Positions 26,863 to 35,120 of a stretch of DNA of 64,000 nucleotides are shown here, piece by piece (position 1 is the stretch's first letter; every line of letters starts with the position of its first letter). Source of the stretch: JANOBD01 sp031411495 (lineage in GTDB: Bacteria > Planctomycetota > Phycisphaerae > Tepidisphaerales > Tepidisphaeraceae); the NCBI GenBank assembly GCA_031411495.1, contig JANOBD010000175.1, positions 1 to 64,000 of the forward strand. The letters run 5' to 3'. The notes under the pieces were generated by a model that was not told where the DNA came from, did not search any database, and worked only from the letters and a program-made list of their open reading frames with translations. A program made the translations under genes and the position numbers.

Positions 26863-27357
26863 ATGCCGATTGTGCCCGACAAGGTGGACTGGACGAACTG
26901 GGTTCCCAAAGACAAGGCCACGCTGCTGTTCGTCATCGAGCACGGGCAAATCCTGCTGATCGAGAAAAAGCGCGGGCTTGGCGCTGGCAAGATCAACGGC
27001 CCCGGCGGCCGGGTCGATCCCGGGGAATCCTACGAGCAGTGCGCCATCCGCGAGGTGCAGGAAGAACTCTGCATCACCGCGACCGGCGTCGAACTCGCAG
27101 GCGAGCTCTACTTCCAGTTCGTTGACGGCTACTCGATCTACGCGAAGGTCTTCAAAGCGTCCGGATTCCAAGGCACACCCACCGAAACGCCCGAGGCCAA
27201 GCCGTGCTGGACGCCGCTCGAGGCGATCCCGTACGACAAGATGTGGCAGGACGACGTCTACTGGCTGCCGGCGATGATCCAGGGAAGGCCGTTCGTCGGG
27301 AAGTTCGTGTTCGATGGGGACGAGATGTTGTGGCGCGATGTGCGGATCGAGGGATGA
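26863..27357 (+). CDS. Nudix hydrolase, MTH1/8-oxo-dGTPase-like
   Basis: A predicted 164-residue protein. The Nudix box runs from GRVDPGES to REVQEELCI, with Cys where the second conserved Gly normally sits; the metal-binding Glu residues are intact. LGAGKINGPGGRV and the tail YDKMWQDDVYWLPAMIQG match the MTH1 (NUDT1)-like branch, which removes 8-oxo-purine nucleotides, rather than the shorter bacterial MutT. ATG 26863 lacks a strong ribosome binding site. It is divergent from pheT, monocistronic, and followed by about 980 non-coding bases. Confidence 0.85.
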   Translation: MPIVPDKVDWTNWVPKDKATLLFVIEHGQILLIEKKRGLGAGKINGPGGRVDPGESYEQCAIREVQEELCITATGVELAGELYFQFVDGYSIYAKVFKASGFQGTPTETPEAKPCWTPLEAIPYDKMWQDDVYWLPAMIQGRPFVGKFVFDGDEMLWRDVRIEG

Positions 27358-27771
27358 CCATCGTTGGCGTGACAATGTCCACGGAGCGCGTCGCCGGGCC
27401 GAGCGGGTGGAAGCATTTCATTCTCGCGCGATCGAGGCCGTCGAAGCATGGCTTCATGGCTCATCGCCTTTCGCGACGGAGCGCCGGTGGATGGCGCGTC
27501 GGGACATTGCGAGAAGCAGCTTTGAGGATCGACGCGCATCGGCCGGAGTCCGATAATTTACGCGGCGCCAGTGTTATTGTCCGCGAGCCCACGAGCTGTG
27601 CACACCGCCGATAAAATTGTGGACCGTTGGTGCACGCGGGCCAATCGCCTGCGTTGATCGCATAGGAATCACGGGTGATGTGGGCCCTGTGAACGGAATT
27701 TCCGATACAAACAGCCTTGTCAGTACTGCCAGCGCAATCTAGATTCGCTTTCGGTGATGAGCAGGCATCGT
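27358..27771. other. Non-coding region after Nudix gene
   Basis: Only short frames without ribosome binding sites or protein-like composition are present. I looked for DnaA boxes (TTATCCACA and one-mismatch forms), since dnaA follows, and saw no cluster. No repeat noticed. Confidence 0.45.
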
Positions 27772-28038
27772 GACGGGTCAAATCCGTCGCGGGTGCGTAA
27801 CAGGAGCCTTGGGCCTACGACGTCCCCTACCCCGGGTGACCGGACGTGGCCTGAGGAGCGACCCGGCGACTGCCGGGAGGTTCGGATAACGAGGAAGGGA
27901 ATTGCTTTCGTCATCCGAAACGGGGACCGCGACGCGCGGCCTCGAAGACGGCAAGGCCGATGGGCCCTGCTCTCACTATCGAATGGAATCGATCTCTAGC
28001 TGCCAAGGCGCACGATGTGCTCTGGCGGCCGCTGGCAG
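27772..28038 (+). ncRNA. Candidate structured RNA upstream of dnaA (family not recognised)
   Basis: Five consecutive stems can be drawn. These are GACGG/CCGTC (27772-27776, 27784-27788), GGCC plus ACGTCC with GGACGT plus GGCC (27812-27825, 27842-27851), CCCGGC/GCCGGG (27862-27867, 27872-27877), TTCGGAT/ATCCGAA (27881-27887, 27913-27919) and CTGCCA/TGGCAG (28000-28005, 28033-28038) with GCAC/GTGC inside. Conserved RNase P, tmRNA and SRP signatures were not found. Strand is uncertain, since stems read on both. It could be an independent small RNA or a long dnaA leader. Confidence 0.35.
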
Positions 28039-28325
28039 GGAAGCCGGCACACCGACTGAGGACCCGATTTCGCAGGTTCGCTAGTTCAATAACTCCCGTG
28101 CACTGTTGTCGTGCGGGAATGTAGTGAAGAATCTGCTGAATCGTAGATGGTGGGGAAGCCATCGCTGGCCAGTCGGTTGTGCGGGAGACGGTGCGCAAGA
28201 AGGGCGCCGTCAGTCCCGGCAAGTAAGTCTGCAGAGCCCGAACGGACATGGGTACGCAGGCCGACTTGGTGCCACCAGTTTTTGCGTTTCTGACCCCTCC
28301 CCAGGGAGAGCGCGACGACTGTTTT

Positions 28326-28329
28326 GGAG
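28326..28329 (+). promoter_or_regulatory. Ribosome binding site deciding the dnaA start
   Basis: GGAG lies six bases before GTG 28336. A TTG at 28324 overlaps the site and is unlikely to be used. Confidence 0.6.
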
Positions 28330-28335
28330 ATCGAC

Positions 28336-29940
28336 GTGACAACCCTCGCAGTAGAAGACCCCCAGCTTTCTCGTTTGACCGATGCCATTGCCCAACGCGT
28401 AGGAGCCCAGCGATTCGCCGTCTGGTTCAGCAACTCTGCCAAGTTTGATCTCCGTAACGATTCACTCGAGATCAACGTCCCCAACGATTTCATTTCCGAC
28501 TGGATCGGAACCCACTTTTCAGGCCCGATCCAGGAAGCGACGCACGAAGTGTTCGGCAGCACGCTGCCGGTCAAGTTCAATGTCGTCCCGCAGCTCTTCG
28601 AGCCGCGCAACGGCGGCGACGCAGCCGCCAACGGCGCGCACCGGAATGGCGTGCACACCAACGGCGTCGGCGCCAAGGTGAAGCCGATCGGGCAGACGCC
28701 CGTCCGTCACACCGCCGCCCTCGCCACACGCGGCCCGGCCGACCTCGGCCTCACCCGCCCGATGCAGCGCAACGGTCAGCCCGTCATTCATGACGGACGT
28801 CCCGGCGCCTCGATCTCGCCCGTCTCGCGCAACGGCGCGAGCGGACCGATCTTCGGCGACCCCACCACCGCCGCGTATGCCAAGAGCCGACTCAAACACG
28901 ACCTGACCAACTACATCGTCGGCACCAGTAACCAGCTCGCCCACTCGACGGCTGGCTACGTCTGCGAGTTCCCCGGCGGACAGTACAACCCCCTCTTCAT
29001 CCACGGCACCTGTGGCCTGGGCAAAACCCATCTGCTCCAGGGTCTGTGTCGCAAGTTCGGCGACATGCACCCGACCAAGAAGTGGATGTACCTCACCGGC
29101 GAAGAGTTCACCAACGAGTACGTCACCGCGCTCCGCAACAACAAGATCGACCAGTTCCGCCGCAAGATGCGCGATCTCGACTTGCTCGTCATCGACGACG
29201 TGCATTTCCTCGGCGGCAAGCGCGCCACGCAGGAAGAGTTCCTTCACACGTTCAACGCGATCGAAGCCACCGGCAAGCAAGTCGTCATGGCGTCGGACGC
29301 TCACCCCAAGCAGATCGAAGAGTTTGGCGAATCGCTCATCAACCGCTTCATCAGCGGCATGGTCGTCCGCATCGATCCGCCGAATTACGCGATGCGCTGC
29401 GAAATCCTCAAGCAGATGGCCGCGAAGGTTCACCTGCAACTGGCCGACGAAGTGGTGGATTGGATCGCCAAGCGGGTGACGCAGAACATCCGCGAACTGG
29501 AAGGCGCGCTCACCCGGGTTCGCGCGCTCTCGAGCATCAGCAGCAAGACGGTGACGCTCGACGTCGTCCGTGATGCGCTGTGTGATCTCGATCGCCAGAT
29601 GGTCGCGCCGCTCAAGCCGGACAACATCCTTGCCGGCGTGTGCAGTTACTTCGGGCTCGACAACAAGGAACTCATGTCGGGCCGGCGACAACGGACGATC
29701 AGCCTCGCCCGCAGCGTGGCGATGTACCTGGTCCGCAAGAACAGCCGGCTCAGCTTCCCGGAAATCGCCGGCAAGCTCGGCAAGCGAAACCACAGCACGG
29801 TCATCAGCGCCTGTCGACGCATCGAGCGGGCCGTCTCACGCAACGAGCAACTCAGTTGGGAAAGCAGCATCGGCGACCGCTGCGACGAGGCACAGGAACT
29901 GATCCAGCGCCTCGAAGAGGCGGCACGATCGATGGCGTGA
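28336..29940 (+). CDS. dnaA: Chromosomal replication initiator DnaA
   Basis: A predicted 534-residue protein. The N-terminal DnaB/DiaA interaction domain (residues 1-85) is followed by a long flexible Gly/Asn/Arg-rich linker to about residue 180. The AAA+ domain has GTCGLGKTH at 224-232 (Cys where Val is common) and Walker B LLVIDDVHFLGG. The C-terminal DNA-binding domain carries LARSVAMYLVRK and the DnaA signature FPEIAGKLGKRNHSTV. GTG start at 28336 with GGAG six bases upstream. It stands alone without dnaN. It binds DnaA boxes and opens the origin; no box cluster is evident in the adjoining sequence, so the origin may lie elsewhere. Confidence 0.95.
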   Translation: MTTLAVEDPQLSRLTDAIAQRVGAQRFAVWFSNSAKFDLRNDSLEINVPNDFISDWIGTHFSGPIQEATHEVFGSTLPVKFNVVPQLFEPRNGGDAAANGAHRNGVHTNGVGAKVKPIGQTPVRHTAALATRGPADLGLTRPMQRNGQPVIHDGRPGASISPVSRNGASGPIFGDPTTAAYAKSRLKHDLTNYIVGTSNQLAHSTAGYVCEFPGGQYNPLFIHGTCGLGKTHLLQGLCRKFGDMHPTKKWMYLTGEEFTNEYVTALRNNKIDQFRRKMRDLDLLVIDDVHFLGGKRATQEEFLHTFNAIEATGKQVVMASDAHPKQIEEFGESLINRFISGMVVRIDPPNYAMRCEILKQMAAKVHLQLADEVVDWIAKRVTQNIRELEGALTRVRALSSISSKTVTLDVVRDALCDLDRQMVAPLKPDNILAGVCSYFGLDNKELMSGRRQRTISLARSVAMYLVRKNSRLSFPEIAGKLGKRNHSTVISACRRIERAVSRNEQLSWESSIGDRCDEAQELIQRLEEAARSMA

Positions 29941-29973
29941 AGTTTCATACGATCGATCCACGAAAACGAAGAA

Positions 29974-29999
29974 CGGGACAGGCTTGATCGCCTGTCCCG
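29974..29999 (+). terminator. Hairpin terminator after dnaA
   Basis: CGGGACAGGC (29974-29983), loop TTGATC, GCCTGTCCCG (29990-29999): a perfect 10-bp stem 33 bases after the stop codon, with no T-tract. Confidence 0.65.
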
Positions 30000-30153
30000 C
30001 TCGCGTTTGGCGGCAACAAAATCGGCTCATCCCGGATTTTCGAGTGCGCCGGGAGCACACGATGCCTTCGCGCAAGTCTCAAATGAAACACAAAATCGCG
30101 GTAGCGACATCGGCGCAACTCACGCATTCATTGGTCGTTACCAGCGTCCGACG

Positions 30154-30199
30154 CTCCTGGCGCGCTGCGCGAAATGGCGGTTTTGCGCAGCGCCAGGAG
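30154..30199. repeat. Large GC-rich palindrome between dnaA and PLP-enzyme gene
   Basis: CTCCTGGCGC-(G)-CTGCGC (30154-30170) pairs with GCGCAGCGCCAGGAG (30185-30199), a 15-bp stem with a single bulge and a 14-base loop. It sits in the convergent space 29941-30418, which has no convincing gene. It could be a terminator for the minus-strand gene or a REP-like element. Confidence 0.55.
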
Positions 30200-30299
30200 G
30201 AGAATAGAGACCTGCATCCCGGCTCACAGGGTTCGAGCGATCGACCGCTGAAACGAATCTTTGACAAGTTATTCCTGAGGTCGAAGCGGCGCAGAGGAC

Positions 30300-30324
30300 C
30301 TCCCAAAATCTCCCAAAATCTCCC
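30300..30324. repeat. Short tandem repeat, 10-bp period
   Basis: The unit CTCCCAAAAT is present 2.5 times in exact register (30300-30324), followed by CGTTTTG. It sits about 95 bases past the end of the PLP-enzyme gene. Confidence 0.6.
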
Positions 30325-30418
30325 GTTTTGAAAAAACCTGAGAGCAAGCGGCGCGCCAGATCACGCTGGTCGACTGCTCATTACCGCCCCGATTCGGGTT
30401 GCAAACCGCCTCCTGCAA

Positions 30419-32191
30419 TTAGCTCGTGCGCGCCTCGACATACCGCTTGTGCACGTCGAGATAAATCCGGCGGATCATCTCGATCGACTTTTCGCGGCTC
30501 GGGAACTTGGCGCTGAATCCCGCGATGTCCGGATCAATCGTGAACTTCGCCGTCTCCACAAGATGATCGATCAGGTCGAGTGGGTCTTCATCGCCAACGG
30601 CGATGCGGACCATCGTGGGAGAAATGCCGGCGGCGCGTTGCGCTTCTTCGCTGAGTTCGCTGTGCGTCGTGAGCGCCGGGCAACTGACGATCGTGTTGCT
30701 CTGGCCGAGGCTGATCATGTGGCCGAATGTGGGCGCAAGGTTGTCGAAGAACCGCGCAAACGACTCGCGTGGCAGCTTGCCGAAGTCGGCCGTGAAGAGA
30801 GGCGCCGGCAGCCCGAGGAAGTGCTGCTCCTGGCACTGGCGATGATTCGCATCGGATTTCAATCCGGCACACGTCACGTTAACCTGGTCGTGGGCGTGGA
30901 GGAACTCGGCGAGGATCAGCGTGTTGATGCATTTGGTGAGCATTCGCATTTCCATCGTGTGCGAGCCCTGCAGCACTTCGAACGCCGCGTCGGCAGAAAG
31001 AAAGGCGCCCTTCACGTAGTAGACGTTCCAGAACATCGTCTGGTCCCACGAGACGCCGTTCATCGTCATGCCCTTGGGAATGAACATGTCGTGATTGCGG
31101 CCGATGACGCAGCCGGCGATGACGCTGCCCGTGCCGGAGATGTCTTTCGTGTAGGCGTGGATGACGAAATCGGGCCGGGCCGCTTCGTCCTTGTGCTGCA
31201 GCGAACGCATGAGGAAAGGCGTGGCGACGGTCGCATCGAGCATCACGCGCACGCCGCGCTCGTGCGCTGCTTTGCAGATCGCCGGCACATCGAGAATCGT
31301 GCCGTGCGGATTCGCGGGGCTCTCGATGTAACAGTAGATCTTGCGGCCCTGCTTGATGCGGTCGGCGTACTTGGTCGTCGCGCGGTCGTAGGCTTCGATG
31401 AATGATTTTGCATCATTCCCTTCAAAGGTTTCAACTGCCACGTCGAGGTTCCCGTCCTTCGCGTACCAGTCGTGGATGAGCTGGAACGCCCCGCCGTAGA
31501 TGTTGCGGCTGTGGATGACGATGTCGTCACGGCCGAGCACATGGGCGAGTGTCGCGTCGATGGCCGCCATGCCGCTGGAGAAGTTCCACGCGAAATACTC
31601 GCTCGCGTGCGGGCCGCACTCGAGATCGACGATCGTGTTCGCCAGCGAAACGCTCGTCGGGTTGAGGAGCCGCGAATAGATCTCTAGGAGTAGTTCTTTG
31701 CCCTGGAACGCATCTTCGATCCACTCGGCACACGCGTAGATGTACGTCGCGGTGCGGGTGATGACCGGCGTCGCACTGAAAAGCGCGGCGACATTGTCGA
31801 ACGGCGAGTACGGCCCCTTCGCCGCCATCGTCGCGGGCGAATAGCCCAGACTCTGGTAGGTCCTTCGCGACGGGTTCTGCAGCGTGTCGAGCAGCTTTGC
31901 GAGCTGGAAGCTCAGGAACTTCTTCGCGTTGAAGTACGCGATCCGATCGGAGCGGTCCAGCTTGGCGATGGAGTCGAGCGTCAATGTCCAGAGCTGGCCG
32001 AGGTCCACTTGCGTCTGATAGAGGTGCGAAGTGATCCGCGCCAGCGTCTTGCCGAAATCGCTCGACGCAACGATGCCGAAATGCTCGAGTTGCTCGGTGA
32101 CCAGCGATTCGACGTCGTGCGCGGCCGTCGATTTACGGCGCGGCGAGAGAAGTTTCATCGAATCGAACGACGGGTCGCGCGGTTGGCTCAT
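30419..32191 (-). CDS. Cys/Met metabolism PLP-dependent enzyme with N-terminal extension
   Basis: A predicted 590-residue protein. Residues from about 130 onward match the cystathionine gamma-synthase / O-acetylhomoserine sulfhydrylase fold: FSSGMAAIDATLAHVL, IYCYIESPANPHGT, DATVATPFLMR, and the Schiff-base Lys in HAYTKDISGTGS. The end has QSNTIVSCPALTTHSELS...RIAVGDEDPLDLIDHL. The core alone is about 430 residues; the first 120 form a helical extension (QLWTLTLDSIAKLDRSDR...) not typical of the family. It could make cystathionine or homocysteine, or be a gamma-lyase; substrate not decidable. ATG 32191 has no clear ribosome binding site. Convergent with dnaA. Confidence 0.82.
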   Translation of the reverse strand: MSQPRDPSFDSMKLLSPRRKSTAAHDVESLVTEQLEHFGIVASSDFGKTLARITSHLYQTQVDLGQLWTLTLDSIAKLDRSDRIAYFNAKKFLSFQLAKLLDTLQNPSRRTYQSLGYSPATMAAKGPYSPFDNVAALFSATPVITRTATYIYACAEWIEDAFQGKELLLEIYSRLLNPTSVSLANTIVDLECGPHASEYFAWNFSSGMAAIDATLAHVLGRDDIVIHSRNIYGGAFQLIHDWYAKDGNLDVAVETFEGNDAKSFIEAYDRATTKYADRIKQGRKIYCYIESPANPHGTILDVPAICKAAHERGVRVMLDATVATPFLMRSLQHKDEAARPDFVIHAYTKDISGTGSVIAGCVIGRNHDMFIPKGMTMNGVSWDQTMFWNVYYVKGAFLSADAAFEVLQGSHTMEMRMLTKCINTLILAEFLHAHDQVNVTCAGLKSDANHRQCQEQHFLGLPAPLFTADFGKLPRESFARFFDNLAPTFGHMISLGQSNTIVSCPALTTHSELSEEAQRAAGISPTMVRIAVGDEDPLDLIDHLVETAKFTIDPDIAGFSAKFPSREKSIEMIRRIYLDVHKRYVEARTS

Positions 32192-32284
32192 AGCGCATAT
32201 CGTAATGCGTGAGCGCGGACTGTCACCTTAGGCGATGGCAAGGATCGATCTTTCGCGCGGCGGGACATGCCGGCCGATCGTCGA

Positions 32285-32626
32285 TCAGAACCCAGTATTC
32301 ACAGTGCCATCGGACTGCACTTCACCTTTGCTGGCGCCGGTTCGATCCTTGGAAGACTTCGCGTCGCTCCCGCCGACGCCGTCAGGCCGCGGCTGCCGTT
32401 TGTTGCGCGGCTTCGTCGCTCCCTGCGGCGCCTGATCCCATCCGGTGGGCTCTTCGGTCTTCATGTTGCCTTCGATGTTGCCGCCGGAAGGCAGGGGCGT
32501 TTGACGCACGTCTTTCGATGTCGGTGGTGGTGAGGAATCATTACGGGTGGTGGACGCACGCGTGCGCTCATAGGTTGCGTCGGTTTCGGGCACGTGTTCG
32601 GCGGGCGTTGGGGGTGATTTTTTCAT
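32285..32626 (-). CDS. Small hydrophilic protein, probably disordered
   Basis: A predicted 113-residue protein rich in Pro, Thr, Ser and charged residues, without hydrophobic segments. The phrase GGNIEGNMKTEEPTGWDQAP looks conserved and functional, since I recall similar GNM.TEEP.GWDQAP stretches in small bacterial proteins, but the family is unnamed to me. ATG 32626 follows an A/T-rich leader without a strong ribosome binding site. It lies 93 bases upstream of the PLP enzyme on the same strand, so it may share its transcript. Just before the start is TTAAAAAGGGAC, also seen near 43326. Confidence 0.5.
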   Translation of the reverse strand: MKKSPPTPAEHVPETDATYERTRASTTRNDSSPPPTSKDVRQTPLPSGGNIEGNMKTEEPTGWDQAPQGATKPRNKRQPRPDGVGGSDAKSSKDRTGASKGEVQSDGTVNTGF

Positions 32627-32772
32627 TTGTGTCTAGGGTTAAAAAGGGACATCCATACTGTAGACGCGGCATCGACCCCTGCCGGATCGGGCAAATACTG
32701 ATGCGTAACGAAGCCGGCCGACACAAGATGTGCCGGCCGGGGCGGTGATGAATCCAATCGCCAGGAGGCGTT

Positions 32773-33417
32773 TTAGGCGACGCTGGAGACAGGAGTGATG
32801 GTTTCGGAGCCGCCGATCAGGTCGTTATGGTGCGGCCGAACGACGCGCACGTGTTCGACGAGGGTGACGACGTCGACCGAATCGACAAGCGCGTAGTCGC
32901 CGTGTGCGGGATGCGTGGGCGTGCCGACCGCATTATCGCCGCCGTTGACGGTGTCGATACCGCCGGCGTCGGCGGCATTGATCATGTCGTCGCCGGCATC
33001 GCCGTTGAGAGCATCGGCACCTCTGCCGCCGACAATCTGGTCATTGCCGCCCCCGCCGTTGACCGTGTCGTCGCCCGCGCCGCCGACGAGCAGGTCGTTC
33101 CCGTCCTCGCCGTTGAGAACGGCATTGATCTGCAGGTGCGGCCCGACGAGCACGCGATCCGGGCCGGCACCGGCGTTGACGAGGATCGAGTGAACGTCCG
33201 CCGCGGTAAACTTGGTAATCGTGGGGGGCGGGAGCGTCGGGTGAGGATTCGTGGCGGTGGGTGGAACAAGAGTCGCTTCAGCGACGACGACCTTTCCGTC
33301 GCGGTCCATGCCGATGTTGACGAAGTTCGCGCCTTGCGTTCCGGTGACCGTCAGCACGCCATCGGCCCCGAGCACGGCCGAAAGAAGCGAACGTAACTCC
33401 AGTGATTCGATGAACAT
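32773..33417 (-). CDS. Short RTX-repeat secreted protein with LEPR-XLL-like start
   Basis: A predicted 214-residue protein. MFIESLELRSLLSA is a short variant of the planctomycete LEPR-XLL export motif (Leu for Pro). After a beta-rich region come RTX calcium-binding nonapeptides (NGEDGNDLLVGGAGDDTVNGGGGNDQ type, about five copies). There is no catalytic domain. ATG 33417 has GGAGG five bases upstream, which excludes longer starts. Probably a calcium-binding surface or secreted protein; function unknown. Confidence 0.75.
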   Translation of the reverse strand: MFIESLELRSLLSAVLGADGVLTVTGTQGANFVNIGMDRDGKVVVAEATLVPPTATNPHPTLPPPTITKFTAADVHSILVNAGAGPDRVLVGPHLQINAVLNGEDGNDLLVGGAGDDTVNGGGGNDQIVGGRGADALNGDAGDDMINAADAGGIDTVNGGDNAVGTPTHPAHGDYALVDSVDVVTLVEHVRVVRPHHNDLIGGSETITPVSSVA

Positions 33418-33692
33418 ACGTACCTCCGAAACGAAACCATTGTTGTGCCGATAGGGCAGCCGCATTCGTGCCGCCACATCGGCGTCGGATTCGCCGCGCG
33501 AATCCTGCGTCCGCTTGTCCTGCACTCTCTCAACGCGGTCGCGGCGACAACATTCCTCGTCGCCGCAAGATTTTCTCCTCCGCAGCCCGCTGGAATCCCC
33601 AAGGCGCTGAGAATCTCCGCGCCGACTTCTGCGCCGCGGCTTTCAATCCGCTCCCGGCACGTTAGGTTTTCGGCGACGCTCCATCCGCTCCC

Positions 33693-35120
33693 ATGACCTT
33701 CAACAGCCTGCAGTATTTCGCCTTCTTCCTGATCGTCCTGGGCACGGTCGCGCTCCTGCGGGCTCACCTTCGCGCCCGGAATCTGTTTCTCCTTGGCGCC
33801 TCCTGGCTCTTTTACGCCGCGTGGGACTGGCGGTTCCTGTTCCTGCTCGTCGGCACTTCCACCACCGACTATTTCCTCGCGCGGCGGATCGATTCGCTCG
33901 ACGATGCCGCGCACGTCCGCCAGCGAAAATCGATGGTGGCCGCGAGCGTGGCCATCAACCTGACGTTTCTCGGGTTCTTTAAATACTTCAACTTCTTCGC
34001 CGACTCGCTGCACACGCTACTCGACACATTCGGTATCCGGACGAGTGAACACACCCTGCACATCGCGCTGCCGGTCGGCATCAGCTTTTACGTCTTCCAG
34101 TCGGTGAGTTACGTGATCGACGTCTATCGGAAGCATCTGCGGGCCGAGAAAGACTTTTTTAACTTCGCGTGCTTCGTCGCGTTCTTCCCGCAACTCGTGG
34201 CCGGGCCGATCGAGCGGGCGACGCACCTCCTGCCGCAAATCAAGCGGACTCATCGGATCACCTGGGACGACCTCTGTCACGGCACGTGGCTGATCGGCGT
34301 GGGGCTCTTTAAGAAGGTCGTGCTGGCCGACAACGTGTCTCGCGTGGCGAATGCGGCGTTCGACAGCGTCTACAGCCCGGATGCGTACAGCTCCACGCTG
34401 GCGATTTACGCGTTCGCCATACAGATCTTCTGCGATTTTTCCGCGTACTCGGACATCGCGCGCGGCAGCGCCCGCTGCATGGGTTTCGACCTCATGCGTA
34501 ATTTCGATCTACCCTACTTCGCGGTGAATCCATCCGACTTCTGGCGACGCTGGCACATCTCGCTCAGCACGTGGCTGCGCGATTACCTCTACATCCCCCT
34601 CGGCGGCAACCGCGGCGGAACGTTCAAGGTCTACCGCAACCTGATGCTCACCATGCTCATCGGCGGACTGTGGCACGGCGCGGCGTGGACGTTCGTGTTG
34701 TGGGGGCTATACCACGGCGTGCTGCTCTGCGTTCATCGCGCCTTCAACGCGTGGACGGGACGTCCCAAGGTGTCGAACGCGGCGCTGTCGACGGTGATTC
34801 GTATCGCCATCTTCTTCCAGTTCACCAGCCTCGGCTGGCTCCTGTTCCGCGCGAATACGATCGCAAATCTTCGGCGAATGATCGCACCATTCCACGGCGA
34901 AGCGGGAAAGCGGCTGATCGACGCCGAATTGACGCTCACGCTCGTCGCGTGTGCCTTGGCGTTACTCCTGGGGCAAGTCGTCGTCGCGCTTTCGCGCGAC
35001 TACAACGTCGTCTTCCGCATCCCCGCGCCGGCTCGCGCGTTCGTCTACGCAGCCATGATGATCGGCTTCATCCTTTTCGGAGAATACGGTGGCGGACAGT
35101 TCATCTACTTCCAGTTCTGA
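33693..35120 (+). CDS. MBOAT-family O-acyltransferase, AlgI-like
   Basis: A predicted 475-residue integral membrane protein with about 11 hydrophobic segments. It shows the MBOAT signatures FFPQLVAGPIERATHLLPQ, FWRRWHISLSTWLRDY and the presumed catalytic His in GGLWHGAAWTFVLWG. It transfers acyl (usually acetyl) groups across the membrane to extracellular polysaccharide or cell-wall sugars. The next gene overlaps by 32 bases and encodes an SGNH-type partner, as in AlgI-AlgJ or PatA-PatB pairs. No polysaccharide synthase lies near, so the acceptor is unknown. Confidence 0.9.
   Translation: MTFNSLQYFAFFLIVLGTVALLRAHLRARNLFLLGASWLFYAAWDWRFLFLLVGTSTTDYFLARRIDSLDDAAHVRQRKSMVAASVAINLTFLGFFKYFNFFADSLHTLLDTFGIRTSEHTLHIALPVGISFYVFQSVSYVIDVYRKHLRAEKDFFNFACFVAFFPQLVAGPIERATHLLPQIKRTHRITWDDLCHGTWLIGVGLFKKVVLADNVSRVANAAFDSVYSPDAYSSTLAIYAFAIQIFCDFSAYSDIARGSARCMGFDLMRNFDLPYFAVNPSDFWRRWHISLSTWLRDYLYIPLGGNRGGTFKVYRNLMLTMLIGGLWHGAAWTFVLWGLYHGVLLCVHRAFNAWTGRPKVSNAALSTVIRIAIFFQFTSLGWLLFRANTIANLRRMIAPFHGEAGKRLIDAELTLTLVACALALLLGQVVVALSRDYNVVFRIPAPARAFVYAAMMIGFILFGEYGGGQFIYFQF

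Noticed and set aside
27772..27788. tRNA gene, because of a T-arm-like hairpin
   Set aside because: No matching acceptor, D or anticodon arms upstream, and the loop starts with G instead of T.
27358..28335. Replication origin next to dnaA
   Set aside because: No DnaA-box cluster and no AT-rich unwinding element seen; position alone is not enough.
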